Source: Fasciolopsis buskii (lineage: Eukaryota > Platyhelminthes > Trematoda > Plagiorchiida > Fasciolidae). Taken from it: 64,000 bases of DNA. The notes under the pieces were generated by a model. The model searched no databases and was not told the DNA's origin. It saw nothing but the letters and a program-made list of their open reading frames with translations. Numbering within the stretch: the first letter of the stretch is position 1; each line of letters starts with the position of its first letter. Positions 1 to 13,400 of this stretch are shown in pieces. Both the position numbers and the translations under genes were made by a program. The DNA lies in contig LUCM01007434.1 in NCBI GenBank assembly GCA_008360955.1, positions 463,508 through 527,507 on the forward strand, written 5' to 3'.

Positions 1-784
1 GATCGTCTTGGAACTTCCTGTGGAGCCGGGATGATTAAACGGTTGCGTTGGTACAATTACACTATGGATTGTACAGTGGTTACTGCAACTTTCCGTTCAC
101 CTTCACACCTCTATAGGTCAACGACTTGTCCCCATGGAAATTCATTTTTTATTACAGGAGCTTATAACATTGTGAGAAAGTCGGCGATTAGAGTAGCACA
201 CCTGGCGGTCTAATGCTTTGCGTTGACGGTGACTGCGCTCAAACGAAAAGAGAAAACCTCCAGCAAATATGTCATACTTGATCACCAAGCCTTATGGAAC
301 AACTTTGTCCGTAAGCACGCATCTCGAACAAAAGTAGCAAAATCAAAAAAGCCGCTAACATGCTCACCGGTTTCTATCCCGGCGCTGTTTCAAATGACTG
401 AAAGTGGACAAAATTCCATCGTTTGTCCTGTGTTTGAGTGTGAAGAAACCCGGGGGGGTGGCTTGATTTAATGGAGAATAGCATCAAACCTCTGACTACG
501 GTTGTAATACATGACAACCGTACATACACAAACCCAAATGAACTCTCATTGTTTCACCGTCATACAATCGAGGTTTAACAACTGCCTAATGTGAGCTCTA
601 AGATGATCTCTCGTAATACCCTTGTTAAGCCAGTTGTCGAACACTTTAACATCATAGACAGCTAAGCATAACAAAAAAGTTGCTGCAGTTATGACTAAAG
701 TAATTGTCATAAACACTGTATTCTTACAGATCAAATATAAACTCCATGTTTTTTAACAATTTTAACCTATTAGCACAATAAATT
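1..784. other. No recognised gene; sequence 3' of the last unc-13 exon seen
   Basis: I see short chance reading frames only. None has matched splice sites or recognisable protein similarity. If the unc-13 gene continues past its exon at 800-1224, this stretch is intron. If that exon is terminal, it is 3' untranslated and intergenic sequence. No repeat family found elsewhere in the window was recognised here. Confidence 0.4.
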
Positions 785-790
785 TTTATT
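785..790 (-). promoter_or_regulatory. Candidate polyadenylation signal AATAAA
   Basis: On the minus strand AATAAA lies nine bases after the TAA stop at 800-802. It would serve the unc-13-like transcript if the exon at 800-1224 is terminal. The 3' UTR would be extremely short, and the hexamer is common in AT-rich DNA, so it may be coincidental. Confidence 0.25.
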
Positions 791-799
791 GGTATCCTA

Positions 800-1224
800 T
801 TACTTTGATTTATCGTACCATTCTGGTCCATAACCATTTGGTAATACGGGGTCGGCCGAGTCCGGCTCTGAATAGAATTGATGTTTTCCAAGACCACGTG
901 ATGGTGCATGTCGTGGTTTTCTGAATCCACTTTCATTCCTCAATTTGTCTCTGTCCATTTCGGGGAGATCCGTGTCGTACCACGTGAGTGGTTCATCTGT
1001 CCACTCGTATGGTCCGGTGATTTGTCGACGAAATGCACTCGAACGATATCGATCACTCGGTCGAGGACGACTGTTGTAGCCCAGTGGTTCGGAATCGTAA
1101 TCATCCAGTTCAGACATTCCAGGAATTACGTCCTCTTGCCCGGTCGGGGCAATGCCACCACCATAGGAGTAAGCCGGTGACGCCGGTATCCGCATTTGTA
1201 GCGAATCGCAAGGAGATCGACGTA
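800..1224 (-). CDS. unc-13: UNC-13 homologue, exon 5 of those seen: disordered linker, in-frame stop
   Basis: The minus-strand acceptor is CTCTTGCAG at about 1225-1233. The exon opens with two bases (TA) that complete a codon begun by the single C left over from the exon at 17402-17749. About 140 codons then run open to TAA at 800-802. The peptide is rich in Ser, Pro, Asp, Tyr and Arg, including SELDDYDSEP and YDTDLPEMDRDKL, with no folded domain visible. Munc13 proteins carry a similar low-complexity acidic linker between the C2A and C1 domains. The frame may end here as a short isoform. Alternatively a donor overlapping the stop (AA|GTAATA, around 802) could splice to exons beyond the left edge. 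Assignment to this gene rests on phase agreement and composition, because linker sequence itself is poorly conserved. Confidence 0.65.
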
Positions 1225-3264
1225 CTGCAAGAGCGAGGAGATTTCGAGCAGACCATTACATATGTAAGGTTGTACGGAAATTGTCGATGAATAACAAATG
1301 AACATCTGAGTACGGTTTGTGCAAAAGGACATTTTCCGGTCAGGTCAGTTAAGCTATATCATTTGATTTATGCGATTGAAATGGGTGGATTTCTCAAATC
1401 GCACTTCATACCTATGGATACAAACGTGTCCAGTCAAGCGGTATGGACAAACGAATCTGAAGGATTCGGACAGTGGCGTCTAGCCATGTGTGTAGCATGT
1501 TTATTTCTCTAGCAAAAATGTCTACACACAGATAGAGGTCGATCAGGGACAGTGTGAAGTGTAAGCGAGTGAAATATATGGATGGAATTCAAGTCAAGTT
1601 TGTTGACTGAACGGTGAAGTGACTAGCAAAAATTGAAAAAGTCAAACTCCCAAAATTTGAAAATATTTCTTATCAGAAAGAGAAAAAAGGACATTTTCCC
1701 GACTTTACAAAACTGCCTCGTGAATGAGTATGCATAAAAATAGTAAGGCAATACCGCAACACCCAGATACATGACCGTTAGTGACTATTTTATAGGTTAT
1801 TTATAAATTGACCCAGTTTTACGTCTATCTTATCTAATATGGTGACCGTTAGAAATAATAGATAAAAATCGGCGAATTGATGACCACATAAAAATGACAC
1901 TTAACAAATTGCGAATTTATCAAGTCACATTTGGAGCAAATCTTACTCATCCTTGAATGTAAAGAGCCGAGTAAGCAACGAATAATAAAATGCTATGGAA
2001 TAGGAAGAAAGTTCAAACTCTGCCATTTGGGAAAAAAACAGCAGCTGGGAGTCAACTTGCGCGACAATACAAACAGCAGTGATGCCAACTTTGTGCTACA
2101 TTGGGTGACTGTAAACAAGTGAGTAAATTGCATTCTGCAAATTCACGGAACGCTCAAGACTTTATGTAACAACTAGTTTACTCGAACTTGTCTACATGTA
2201 CATCTTGATCGTGCAAAGAGTAAATTAGGTTAAAATCAAGTGGGCCATACACGAAACGTTTTTGCAAGTCTCCGAATTCCCCGGGGCTACGAAACGACAA
2301 ATTGCTTCCGGTCATCTAGTTGACTAATCCATTTTCGGCAACACTGAATTTGTTAGATGAAGTGACAGTACCGAAACATACGTTGAAGTTAGATAATCCC
2401 GAAATCCAATGCTGCAAAATCGTGCATAGCTCTTTCATTCTATTTTTACCGGGAGATAATTAAGCAAACAACCCAATCGCAAATCAGCCCTGCATTAGTT
2501 GGGATTTGATTTCCAACTAATTGCGGAAGTAAACACAAAAATTCCGGCCACCACCCAACGAGGACCATTTGGGTTTAGTGAACTGTTAGCCATTCGACAT
2601 TTAGCAATAGGATCTGCGCAGGTAGCCCATTTGGCCTTTTGTGCTCAGTTACAATGTGCCTAGGTAACATTAAACCCACTGTACTGTTCATCAATCTAGC
2701 CAGTGACCGGATCTGAGTTAGGTAGCACAACTCGATGACTTCGTGTGAAATAGTCGAAATATTAGACCTTTTCTTTCCTACCAGACTTTTGGTGCCAGAA
2801 AAAAGAGCCAATTACAGACGGTAGTCAAGTGGATGAGGCACCCGTCATTTCAAAAAGGAAACCGAGATTTGACGGTGGACGGTAATTCATTGCCGTCCGA
2901 TTCGCTACCACACTTGATCTACTGAGACTTTGTGTGGTTCTATGCACATTAAAGTTTCAGGGTCACTAGAGCCGGTCCTACAATCGCACGTGTAATGGAC
3001 CTGAATGGCTATTGGCTATGGTCTTTCCACTGTACTCGCACATGTGAATAAGAAAATATACATAAGATTGCGTTTAGAACATCTCAGAGATTAGGGAATT
3101 TGCCAACAACAGTAAATATATAGCGAGTGTAAACATTAATAGTGTTGCCGAAAATGGTTACCTTCAGGTGTGAAGCTCAGTAACCATGAGAAAAGTTTAT
3201 ACAACGCAAAATATGAAACCCAATCCAGTGAAGTCAATATTCTCGGGTCCATAGTGAATTGGTA
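1225..3264. other. Intron sequence, no recognised feature
   Basis: This is the first part of a 16.2-kb minus-strand intron (1225-17401). It is AT-rich, with only chance short frames, and I recognised no mobile element or RNA gene. Confidence 0.5.
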
Positions 3265-3458
3265 AAATTATGTCATCATGAAACAATTCACCATGTGATA
3301 TCATCGCTCAACTCACCGCTAAGAAATCATGAAAGCACTGTACAGCTGTTTGATCTTTGTTAGGAATCAACAGCAGTGCATGTCGACCGCGCCCGAACTG
3401 GGACGCAAACCCGGGACGAACGATTCTCACTCGAACACTTTAGCCATTCTATTGGGGT
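3265..3458 (-). mobile_element. tRNA-derived SINE family A, copy 1, with hammerhead-like core
   Basis: Read on the minus strand, this matches the copy at 21379-21560 over most of its length. It has a degraded A box near 3440-3455, a B-box-like region near 3402-3415, a hammerhead-like segment at 3335-3379 and the same 3' body containing TTCTTAGCGGTGAGTTGAGC. The tail after GATATCACATGGTGAATT diverges from the other copy. SINEs of this type are transcribed by RNA polymerase III and moved by LINE machinery, presumably one of the LINEs seen in this window. No clear target-site duplication was found. Confidence 0.7.
3335..3379 (-). ncRNA. Degenerate hammerhead-ribozyme-like motif in SINE A copy 1
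   Basis: On the minus strand the order is GCACTG, CTGTTGA, a TTCC/AGAT stem with loop TAACAA, CAAA, CAGCTG, TA, CAGTGC. This is the layout of a type I hammerhead. GCACTG and CAGTGC form a perfect 6-bp helix I. CTGTTGA stands where CUGANGA is expected and CAAA where GAAA is expected. The self-complementary CAGCTG is too short for a normal helix III and would suit a dimer. Substitutions in both conserved cores make self-cleavage of this copy unlikely. Confidence 0.5.
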
Positions 3459-6400
3459 GCTATTCGGAGCTTATCATGGAAAGAACTATCACTTTCTTGT
3501 GTTATCCAGCTTCTTAGGATTTGGCTAAAACCTCCGTCAAAGAAATGAAAATTTCTTTTCTCTCTCTACAATGTCTTCCATTGTGATCTGTTGAAAAGGC
3601 TTCTGTTTTTCGTTCATGTCAAAGTGAGCAATTTGAAGAAACATGAGGAAGTGGATGAATTTCAAGAATTACTCGTTACTGTGCGTTTTGCTAATATTTT
3701 TCAAGTCATCCCTTGCATGAAATCCACTAACAAAATCACCAGTCACAGTTTTAACGCACCAAACGTTTTTCAAAGCCACGTGGGGTAATTACCTACCCTA
3801 CCTCATTGCACTATTAGTCCATACTGCATATGTGCTGGAGCCTGAGACATCAAGGCATCCTTCTCTCCTTTCTGGACAAGGGTGAATGAAATTTCGGCGA
3901 TAGTCCACCTCAGGAATGGGGAAAGGAAATTATGTCACAAATAATTAACGGGAATATAAATACCGCCTTGCTCACTTTTATCTCTGATTGGCTTCTTCGA
4001 TGAATGACTTGCGACTGATGTGGGTTATTTGTTTACTACTGTATATAACACGGGCCTGTCTGGTTTAAAACGCTTAATATGCTTCAACAAACGAGAAACT
4101 ATGTGTAATAAGTTCATTACCCCTAAATTGTGGTTCCACAAGAGTTTACCCTTTCTAGCTCAGTACGCTGCTACAACAAAAAGAACTTGTGATTAACGAG
4201 GCACACCCGAAAGGTATTTACAAAAATACAACTTTGATGTAAATCACGATTCTCCCAAATGAAAAATTCTCCACTTCGTCAGCAACAATGAATATAAAAC
4301 CGCAGATAACGTAAAACTACGTATGGGTACAATCGGGGGTGTACATTTGCTAAGACAAGTGCGTTCTTCGAACGGGCGAGCCAGTTAGTATTTCTGAGCG
4401 TAAACTGGGCTTAGTCCTTTAGACCCATCCAAACAAGCTTATGATATTCGCACAATCTATTAAAATATTACTTGCTCGTGTTCAGACGAATTTACTTTGA
4501 AAATCACGGTCACTACTATTCATCCGGCCTTGTTTCAGATTACAAACAGGGATGATATGAGAGAGGTGTAAATTAAGTCCCACTATTTGCTGACACTTCT
4601 TTGTATCTAATGTGCCAGAAATTTGGGAATATTAGAAAAGAAAAGGTTGAAATGCATCACAATCGGTTGTATACGCATTTCATGTTATTTATCAACCAGT
4701 TTCGTAGAAGAATGACTATGATATTACACAGTTCAGTTTGTTCAATCACTAATCTCCGACCAATTTGTTCTGGTCTAGGTTGTTACCTTGTGGCATCAAA
4801 TAACCGGGGAGGAACTATCGCAAAATAGGAAGTCGGAACTATGGGAAAACGGAAACATTTCTAATACATGAGCATCGCTGACTTCGTCATTTGGCCATGT
4901 CGTCTAAGGTTTGTGATCATGGAATTAGCGGATATCGTGAAGCCCAATTCGGTTACCTAACTTAAATTACATGGTTAGAATGTTCACACTTTTCACCATG
5001 TCATGGGTTCCCTGTTTCGACTCATTTCTCAACCAAATTAAGCCACTAAAATTGATCGATTACTCGGTTGACTAAGTTCTGTGATCCAACACATCACGCT
5101 CCCACCAAACCTCACCATTTGTAGTGAAACAACGACGTACAAACACTAAAAGCCGCAGCACAACTGTCCACAAAATCTATGTTCTTGTGCCATACAGTAG
5201 GGTCGATCTTACTCAACACTACTGCAAAATCGTCTCCATGTGTGTTTTGAAACCATCATTAAAGTCTGGTAGATTTTGTTTAATGTCTTCGTCTTCTATA
5301 TAGAAGTAATCTTTATAACACCTTTAAATTTATAAGATTTTGATATTCACTTTTGTACCGAACAAAACAATTGAAACTGACACATCAAAGCAACTTCGTG
5401 CCGTCAGCAACCTTTGGCCATCGCTGTCAAGTTTCAGCGATACCCAGTTTGCATTCATTTTCTGTTGAAAATTGTAGCCACTTTGGCACGGTTCCAATAT
5501 ATTCGTCCAGTATCATGCGTCCAATACCCTACCACTCGCACCGTCTACTTATCTGGAAAAGGACACTGATCAAATGCTAATCACTACAGAAGATTGATTA
5601 AATGTCACTATCGAAGGAGCTAGTCAAGGCTAATCCTCTTGAAATTTACGATACAGCAACGAACATCAAAAGCCCCCCTAAGATAGAGCAATCGCCTTCG
5701 AGCAATGAATGACATTTTACAAAGGGGATTAAAATATGCGCCAAGTTTCGTTTGAAATAAGCAAGGGATTCCTGACAAATTGAGAAGACGAGAGTAAGAT
5801 TCGCCGAGTGTCATAGTCTAGAGCTGTTGTGGCTATATCAACGACAGATAAACCTTTTTATTTTTCGAGGACTGAGTGGTAGCAAAACGGTTGAAACTTT
5901 GACATGACTTATCAGCTATGATGTGCTTTCCAAGTTAGTTGAATTAGTCATTTGGGCATATGCCTTACTCAAGTAATACGTTTCGAGTCTATCAGGTCGG
6001 TTGTCAGGCCGGATACCTTTGTAGGCAAAAGTTCAAACAATAAAGCTCTCCTCGATTCAAGTGGGCCATGTGTCCAGAAACATCGGAAGACGTGGTATGA
6101 AGTTTATGCATAAAAACGTAAGGATACTTATCTTTCGACCAAGACTGCAGAATTCGTTCAATCTGGGACCAGAAAATAACTCATGAGATGACACTATGTG
6201 GTACACCTTCAGGACAAGACAAATCGCTGAAAGCCTGTGTCTATGGTCTACCACACGTTCAGCTGACTCACTTTCAACCACCGTCAGTTCGAAACATGTT
6301 AAGACGGGTACAGTGAATACAAACTGCAGACAACACACCTAGCAAAACAGGACTTAGAAGTCATTCAGTAGTCCTTCCATGACTATCTGAACAGTAATTG

Positions 6401-7578
6401 GCGCTGTGTAAATGAGATTGTTATTTTGTCGAAACATGACTGAGTGAAATTGTTCATTGGGACCGCAGAACAAGAGGTGTCACATCAAATGGATGCTGGG
6501 AAAGCTGAAGTAGGCCGGCCGGTGGGACTTCATATTTGACGTACTAATGAAGGACATTTTCTTCCATCTATCATCTTTTCATCTTCCTCATCACTTATAC
6601 GATAATGTGTGGTGTTATGAAAAGGGAAGCCACAGTAAGTTGAAGAAAGGCAAGTGAAAAGCTGATTCCCTCAATCTGTCACGGTAATTTTGTCACAGGG
6701 AGGAGATTATGCCCAATCTATCGTCGTGCAGTAGAACAGAACAAATTTCAAAAAGATGTCGCTTAGTTCGAATTTTAGATCGCAAACAAATGCAACGTGA
6801 GACTAATGACTCTTTGTCCCCAATTGTAGATCTTTTGTTGCGAACTAGTTTTTCTATTATCACTGCCCGAATCCCTGGTCAAAATCCAATAAGTGTGCCA
6901 GAAAATGTCTCATTGGTTTAGCAAAATTGTATATGGGCTCAGATCACTCGGACTGTTGATTTCTACTAGGCTCAGTGTGGCCGATTATTTTGGTCTTTAG
7001 ATCACAAACACATGACTACATAGCATCGGGCTAACTCCGTCGGTGCGTAAGTTTAACTGTCAGTCATCGTCCGTATGAGTCAGTCAACCATGCCAACGAC
7101 AATGTTCGTGACGAAAGGTTCAGTTTAGTCTGTCATTTTACTGTTAATTAGTTCCACTGATGTACAGTGTTTTCGGCTGCTACCTTGTGGGAACGTCTAA
7201 TCAAGAGTGAAATGGACAAAGAATAGTGAGGCCACGGTCTAAAGAACTAACCAACACAATTTGAGACCAACAACGGAATAGTCTATACGATTTGAAAACA
7301 TCTGTGAGAATAAGAACGTCGGAGTAAAGGGCTAAAGTGAAACCCTGGTGGCCAGTACAGTAAAAGCGAAACGAGCGAACTGTGCGAATAAAGGTTGTCC
7401 GGCCGGAAAGACTACATCATTGAAACAGTGGCGCACTTAGACAGGTTGGGTAGTATTTCTTCGCGGACTTTCGGTCAACCTAATCGGTGTGGATCAAATA
7501 TCGCACTTTTAACTGTAACAATTGCAGACTAATTCACGTTACTTTCGCCCCGCCCCTTACTATTCCCGCGTTTCCTGC

Positions 7579-7625
7579 ATACATACATACACACACACAG
7601 GCATATTCACATACGCACATGCACA
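7579..7625. repeat. CA/CATA-rich microsatellite
   Basis: An imperfect run of CATACATA followed by (AC)n and interrupted ACAT units is visible directly. It is intronic low-complexity sequence. Confidence 0.8.
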
Positions 7626-8159
7626 TCAACAGCAGACAGATAGGTACTCTCTTTAGTCTATCAATCCGACTATTGACTCACAGACAACTACGAAACGCGG
7701 GAAATTTATTGCGCACAAGAACGGCAAGTCTCAAGGTCACTGGAGAATTGACTTTTTTTTACACAGCTATCGTGGAGGCAACCTTGAGGTCCGTAGAGCG
7801 GAACAGCCGAAATTCAGTGTTACGAAATGTGTAAGCAAAGATGCGTCAGAAGCATTTGTATGAAAAAAAGAGGCAACAGGTAGAAAATGAAAATAAATTA
7901 CTTCTCGAGTGAAAACTGTGACAACAATATTTCCCCTCTCAACCGGTTAATAGTCTCGGTATCAATTCGTCAAAGATTGAGTTGTTAGAATGCTAAATAA
8001 GAAAGATAAACTGTCAGATAATGAGAATCACGAACGGGAAAATGACGATGGAAAGACAAGCAAACAGGATCAAATGCATGAGTCTTGACTTCGTGGAAGA
8101 TAGTCAGGCGTATACGTAGACAGGCAAACAGACAGCTCACTTTTCACCGCAGAGCACAT

Positions 8160-8201
8160 TTACACACGCACACACACACACGCACAAACAAACAAACAAC
8201 T
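8160..8201. repeat. (AC)n followed by (CAAA)n microsatellite
   Basis: Alternating AC units with a few ACG interruptions pass into CAAA units. It is simple-sequence DNA inside the long unc-13 intron. Confidence 0.8.
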
Positions 8202-8532
8202 ATGTTTGACCTTCACCAGTTGAATAGTAATTGCGTGTCGTCAGTCGTACTGAAGTGCGAAAATAAATAAAGAAAATAATCAGTGTTCACGTCGCCATCG
8301 AATAGAGAAACCGAAAAAGCGTAAGCAGGCAAACAAATGGAACAGAACAGGAACAGATAGGGTGGGCGAAGTAGGGAAATAGGAAAGCAATTTTGACAAC
8401 CAAATAAAACCGACAAAATGCAACGAATGAAGTACGGAACACAGCAACAATAAACCTAATTTGGCTTTCTGCCAGAATGAATAAGGTGAGCATCTTACGC
8501 CTTGCAATCAAATAAAACCTGAGGATGAATCG

Positions 8533-8580
8533 ATACATATACATATATTTGCATATATATATATATACATATATATATAA
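8533..8580. repeat. CATATA/TA-rich microsatellite
   Basis: An imperfect TA-rich run with CATA interruptions, low-complexity intronic DNA. Confidence 0.8.
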
Positions 8581-10112
8581 TGGCGATCGACTGATGCGTA
8601 GTGACGTGATCAAATAGAACCGTCTAATACGTGAATGTTCTCGACAAAGAATTACTGCAAAAGAAAGTTAGCTATCGCCATACGGAAGCTATCAGTGACA
8701 AAATAGGCCAATTAGAGATAATTCCTTTTATATGCAGCTGATTATAAAATAACAGTCTCAAATGCCGATTTCCGCGGCCGAATTATTTGGTGATCAGCCC
8801 CAAATGTGAGTTTGATCTGCAATTGGAATAATGTACGTTGCCTCTTGCAAACGTTTTACTACGATGCTAAAACAGGGTAAGTTTAAAAATAAACAAACTG
8901 TTTTGATGTGACTACAGCTTGAAAGTACATAATCATTTGAGGCAATATACCCATTCTATCCAGTTTATCGGGGCAGAAATACGACAAATTTGAAGGGTCG
9001 CAACCATTAGGATTTATCCTTGTTCATTTCCTTACTAAAGCGACCTTAGAATCATCGGAAGTTAGTTACATAACTGAAATGGAGGGATATGCAACGAAAA
9101 GTACGTGCAACTTGCTATACTAAACACAGACTAAAGGCAGTTGAAGCGCCAATACCACTGGTTTGTGGGAGCGTGGTACAGAGTTGCCTGGTCAGATCTT
9201 CTTTGATTCGCCTAGCGCCGGCACTTTTGGGGTTTGCAGAGTGCAACAATGGCTCGAAATATGGGAGTGGATCAACTGTGCTTTCATTGTCAATAGGTGC
9301 TTGGCAAAAGATAACTCGCGATTTCGGCCGAGATAACAATGAGTTGTTTTTTGCTCTATCGACAACTGACCTATATGAGGCAATCCTTTTTTCTGTCATA
9401 GATTGGTCACATCGATCCATCTTCCAATCATTGCTAACCTCGGACAACAGCTTTCAACGATGAGGCTATTCTGTGTACTTGTGCAAAACGAATACTAACC
9501 ACTTTAATCTGAATACTGAACCCTGCCACTCAGTAACTCGAACCTAACCGAGCAACGGAGAAAATTCGCATACCACACTCCACGAGTACTACGCAGGCAG
9601 CGGGGTTCAAGCAAAAAGGGTTTGGCACTTCCGTCATAAACGCCAAGTTTCCGAACCATATGGTAGCACCGACCTCGCTGCTAATGTTCAAGCTCAACAC
9701 TGGATCGACAACCAAATTTCACGCCAACAACACAGATGCCTCAAACCGGTAAGTATAAATCGTGTCTTCTCCATATCCGAACACGTTTCATTTTGATATA
9801 GGCCAACCAGGTGAGATGTAACGACCAAAACAATGAAACCCATCTAACTCGTTCAAATCTTCCCCTAGAAGAACAAGATACAACTTCGAGCCAATTTGGT
9901 TCTGAAACAAGAGTTTGCACTTTGACGATAGATAAACACATCCCGAGGGTAGTGACAATGTCGTTAAATGATCGAGAGAAAAAAATATTGCAACTTGTTT
10001 GCTTGTATGCACGGTTTCCTAACAATATCCTCACATTCGAAGTCAGACAGTTTACTATCTGAAAGAATATCAGTATTAATACTTTTGCATAATCATAGAA
10101 GAGTTTCCACAG

Positions 10113-10400
10113 TTATCTCAAATACAAAACTTGTAACGAGAAATGAAAATGGACAAAACTGATGGACCCGATTCTCGTCACCTCGGGTGAAAGATGGCCA
10201 TAGGCATGCAATCGGCTTCGGTTGTCCGTATTCGAAGACCGGAAGGGTGAGATGAATTTCTGTGGCACACTTTTTAGAGAGATGTGGTGATAAAGAATTG
10301 GACGATCGATTGAGTCGAACGCCGCTTTCACAACAGGAAAGGCAGAGATGGTGAATCCACGAAAAATGTGTCTACCGTCTACGATTTGTCGCAGGGATTA
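10113..10400 (-). mobile_element. RTE-type LINE fragment, reverse transcriptase palm region
   Basis: Minus-strand translation gives KAAFDSIDRPILYHHISLK at about 10270-10330, then text resembling the RTE pattern of SNTDSRVRAYGHLSSEVT. This is the F-D palm segment of the reverse transcriptase. Frames and stops on either side are broken, so it is a dead 5'- and 3'-truncated piece. It is related to the copies at 19530-20740 and 58100-60620. Its limits are approximate. Confidence 0.7.
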
Positions 10401-13400
10401 TTAGATCAATGCAATTCCGACTAGGACGGAAACGGGAGTGGTCCTCAAGCACACATGTTTCATGAGTACTAGATAATCGGGAGAGGATAATTCCTCAGAG
10501 CAGTTTGAAGACGATGCTTGTCACACTAATTCATCTGTGATCTTCACATGAGAATCCACCACCCTCATTGTAAATCGGTATGCTCATCGATTTACACGTG
10601 TCGTTGGGATTCCGTTTTCCTTGCGCAGGTTGTTCACATGACTTTTGTTAAAACAACAAGTTTAACACTTCCTTAACGTCCTTGAAGGCGGACGACGACA
10701 GCCAACCTTATCCAGCTGCCAAATAACTTTTAAGAAAACCTACCTCTCTGATTATCGCCATTTCGATTGGAGGACTAGTATTCAACTGCAGTGATTTCCT
10801 TGCAGATTTAAGTGGAAGACCCATAATCGCCATGGTTCAATTAAATTGCTCTCAAAAGGGTTTCCCCAGTGCTTCAGCCGACGGTCCAGAAAGTGAAGTA
10901 GCGTGACGTCGGATTCTTTAATCACATCACTTAAGCTCGGGTTCCGCGGAACACTATTTTCAATCACCTGGGATACGAAGAGTCATTATGGAAATAAAAT
11001 ATTTTGTGTACGTTTGAAAGACACGTCATCCATCTTGCAAGAGTGGTGGATAATGAATGGTGTCATCCGTCGTCCGAACGGGGGATCAACATCATACGGG
11101 GTTAAGTTAACCTAAACGCCGAAGGAGAATTCCGCCTAACAAGGTCAGGTAATGACCAAATTATCCGGTGGACTGATCGATCGCTGCGTGTTGACCAGGG
11201 GAAACCAATATAAGTGGTTTGTTTTGGTCTAATCAACGAATGTTTTGCGTCTGCCCAACTTGGCTATTTGCTCTAGAGGTGGCGGGAACAGGAGATAGAG
11301 GCTATTGTCGATTGATAAGTAAAAGCCCGAGAAAACGTATTTCCCCATTTTCGCGCTTCCAAACTTACCTCTTTCAGCCTTCCAAAGGCTTTGTATAAGA
11401 AACTTTGTTACCCCAACGCCTTTAATATCTAAGTAGTAAAGGCTATCAAATGAAGTAACCAATTGGGTCCAAGTAATGCGTCCAGTCTTTTCCTGGACCG
11501 TCAAGTCATATTTCCAAAAGATGAACCTACCAAGCCGCAATTTTACGTGGCACTTCGTATACAACACTAATAGGAAGCCTCTCATTTACAAACTTGTGCA
11601 TTCAAACGACACTGAATTCCTCCGAAATATGGACTAACAAAAACACAAATACTATTTAATGAGCAAATCTTTTGTACTTGACGATCAACGAGACAATACT
11701 GTAACATGTGCGACCAAATCGCATCGTACCCCTCAAATTTTTAACTTGACATATTGTTATTGGATGCAGCTTCCCTTGTGAAAATAATGATCCCTGACTT
11801 TATGAAAGCGAAGCGAAATCTAAGATAGAGAATTTCAAGCTGCCATACCAAAAATTCATTTATAATCGTGCATTACGGATATTCAGAGGATCTGTGATCC
11901 CGTGATGATAATTTTCCTAAAGTCCTAGTAGAATAACTTGGTTCTCTGCATCAGAAAAATGTATTAGAGGACCGGAAACACCTCCGTCTAGTGGATGATT
12001 TCAACCGAATGCATTAGAACGAAGGAAATTCAACCTGAATCAACTAAAAACCTTAGAGCCAGTTGTCCATAGACTTCATTCTAAACTTGGCTGTTGTCAT
12101 CGTAGCCAAAGAGAGACGGAAAATGCGCGAAAAAATTCAATTGGAAATTATTTGGGCCAATCTGTGAGTAGCAGTCCGATGAAAACATTTCAGATTACGA
12201 AATCGTTCAGTTTCTTAACTGATTGCTTATTTTTTTATTACAGTTTAGCAGATGCACATTCATAGACAGAAATTATCGTAAAGCTAGCCGTTTTTATGCT
12301 ATTCCATCTATTCCACTCAGCCTGTACACCCGTTAGTCATGCATGAGTGTGTTTCGGTTTTAACAACCGCCAGTTGGCAGCATCAGCTTGATATCAAAAA
12401 ATTGAAAGTCTTGCCGGCAATCAAATAAAAGAGAACAACAAACTACACAGATAAGGGAGGATTTCAGATGCAAATAACTGACGAAGAGAAGAATAGAAAA
12501 AAGTCTAGCTAAGAAGCGCTAACCGTTGAACAATGTTACTGAAACCATTTGCGATTCGCTACACTTCCCGATAGATTTGTGAACGCATCGATACTTAAAG
12601 TACCAAGACTCGTATGAATTATCCACTATGGGCATTTACCAGGGCCAAATTGCTTCCTAAATCGATTACTAATAATTAAATATTCCGCAGAATTACATTG
12701 AATCCTGATCAATCACAGCTCACTGCCACAACTGAAGATGTTTACAGTAGTTTCATTGTCACCAAAAAATTTCTTTTGGTCCAAAACTCTAACGTTTTAA
12801 AATACAGCTTAGAAACGTTAGTACATGTTTTACGTTCCCAGTGGCAAGCAAAATTTCCCGATTCGCAAGTTCTACCAGTTTGCGCAAATGGAAGCAACAT
12901 CGTCAGCAAACGGCGAACATGCATTTTCCATCAAGACAGTGTTGAACAAATGAAAGGCCTTTTCTAAGAACCTGAGATGATTTGTGAATAGTAAACCGGC
13001 TTGCACTAGACAGCTATGTACAATCTTGGGATTGGTACTTCCTCTGGTCTTCTATGAGTCCTTGTTACAATTTTTAGGATCAGAGTCTCCGATATTACCT
13101 AGTGGTGTAAAACGCCTGCATAGTTAGAGAGTATGCGCCTTTCGTTGAATTCACGAGAAGGGAAACAAAAAATTAAAATCTGGCCATCTCCATGGAAAAG
13201 CACCATCTAAATGCTAGAATGTGCATTGTTCATGTTTCAGCCTAATGCTTTGTTAAGATTGGGAATACTATTTAAGAGATTTTATGATTGAGTGAGTCTT
13301 CCACTGGCAAGTAACGTTGACCCAGGTATTGGATTTATATTGTTCAAGACTTGATCATGCATAGCCTCGCAATCGGATCCGTTGTTCATTGTCTTTCATT

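Larger units (their letters stand above)
3459..10112. other. Intron sequence with microsatellites, no recognised gene
   Basis: This is AT-rich intronic DNA. Simple repeats occur at 7579-7625 (CA/CATA), 8160-8201 (ACAC then CAAA) and 8533-8580 (CATATA/TA). Between 9089 and 9463 both strands hold an open frame of more than 100 codons, but neither has convincing splice borders. No RNA gene was recognised. Confidence 0.45.

Noticed and set aside
9089..9463. Open frames of 110 to 124 codons on both strands, the minus one protein-like
   Set aside because: No good acceptor (a purine-rich GAAAG or GTTAG only) or donor, and no family recognised. Two opposed open frames often arise by chance.
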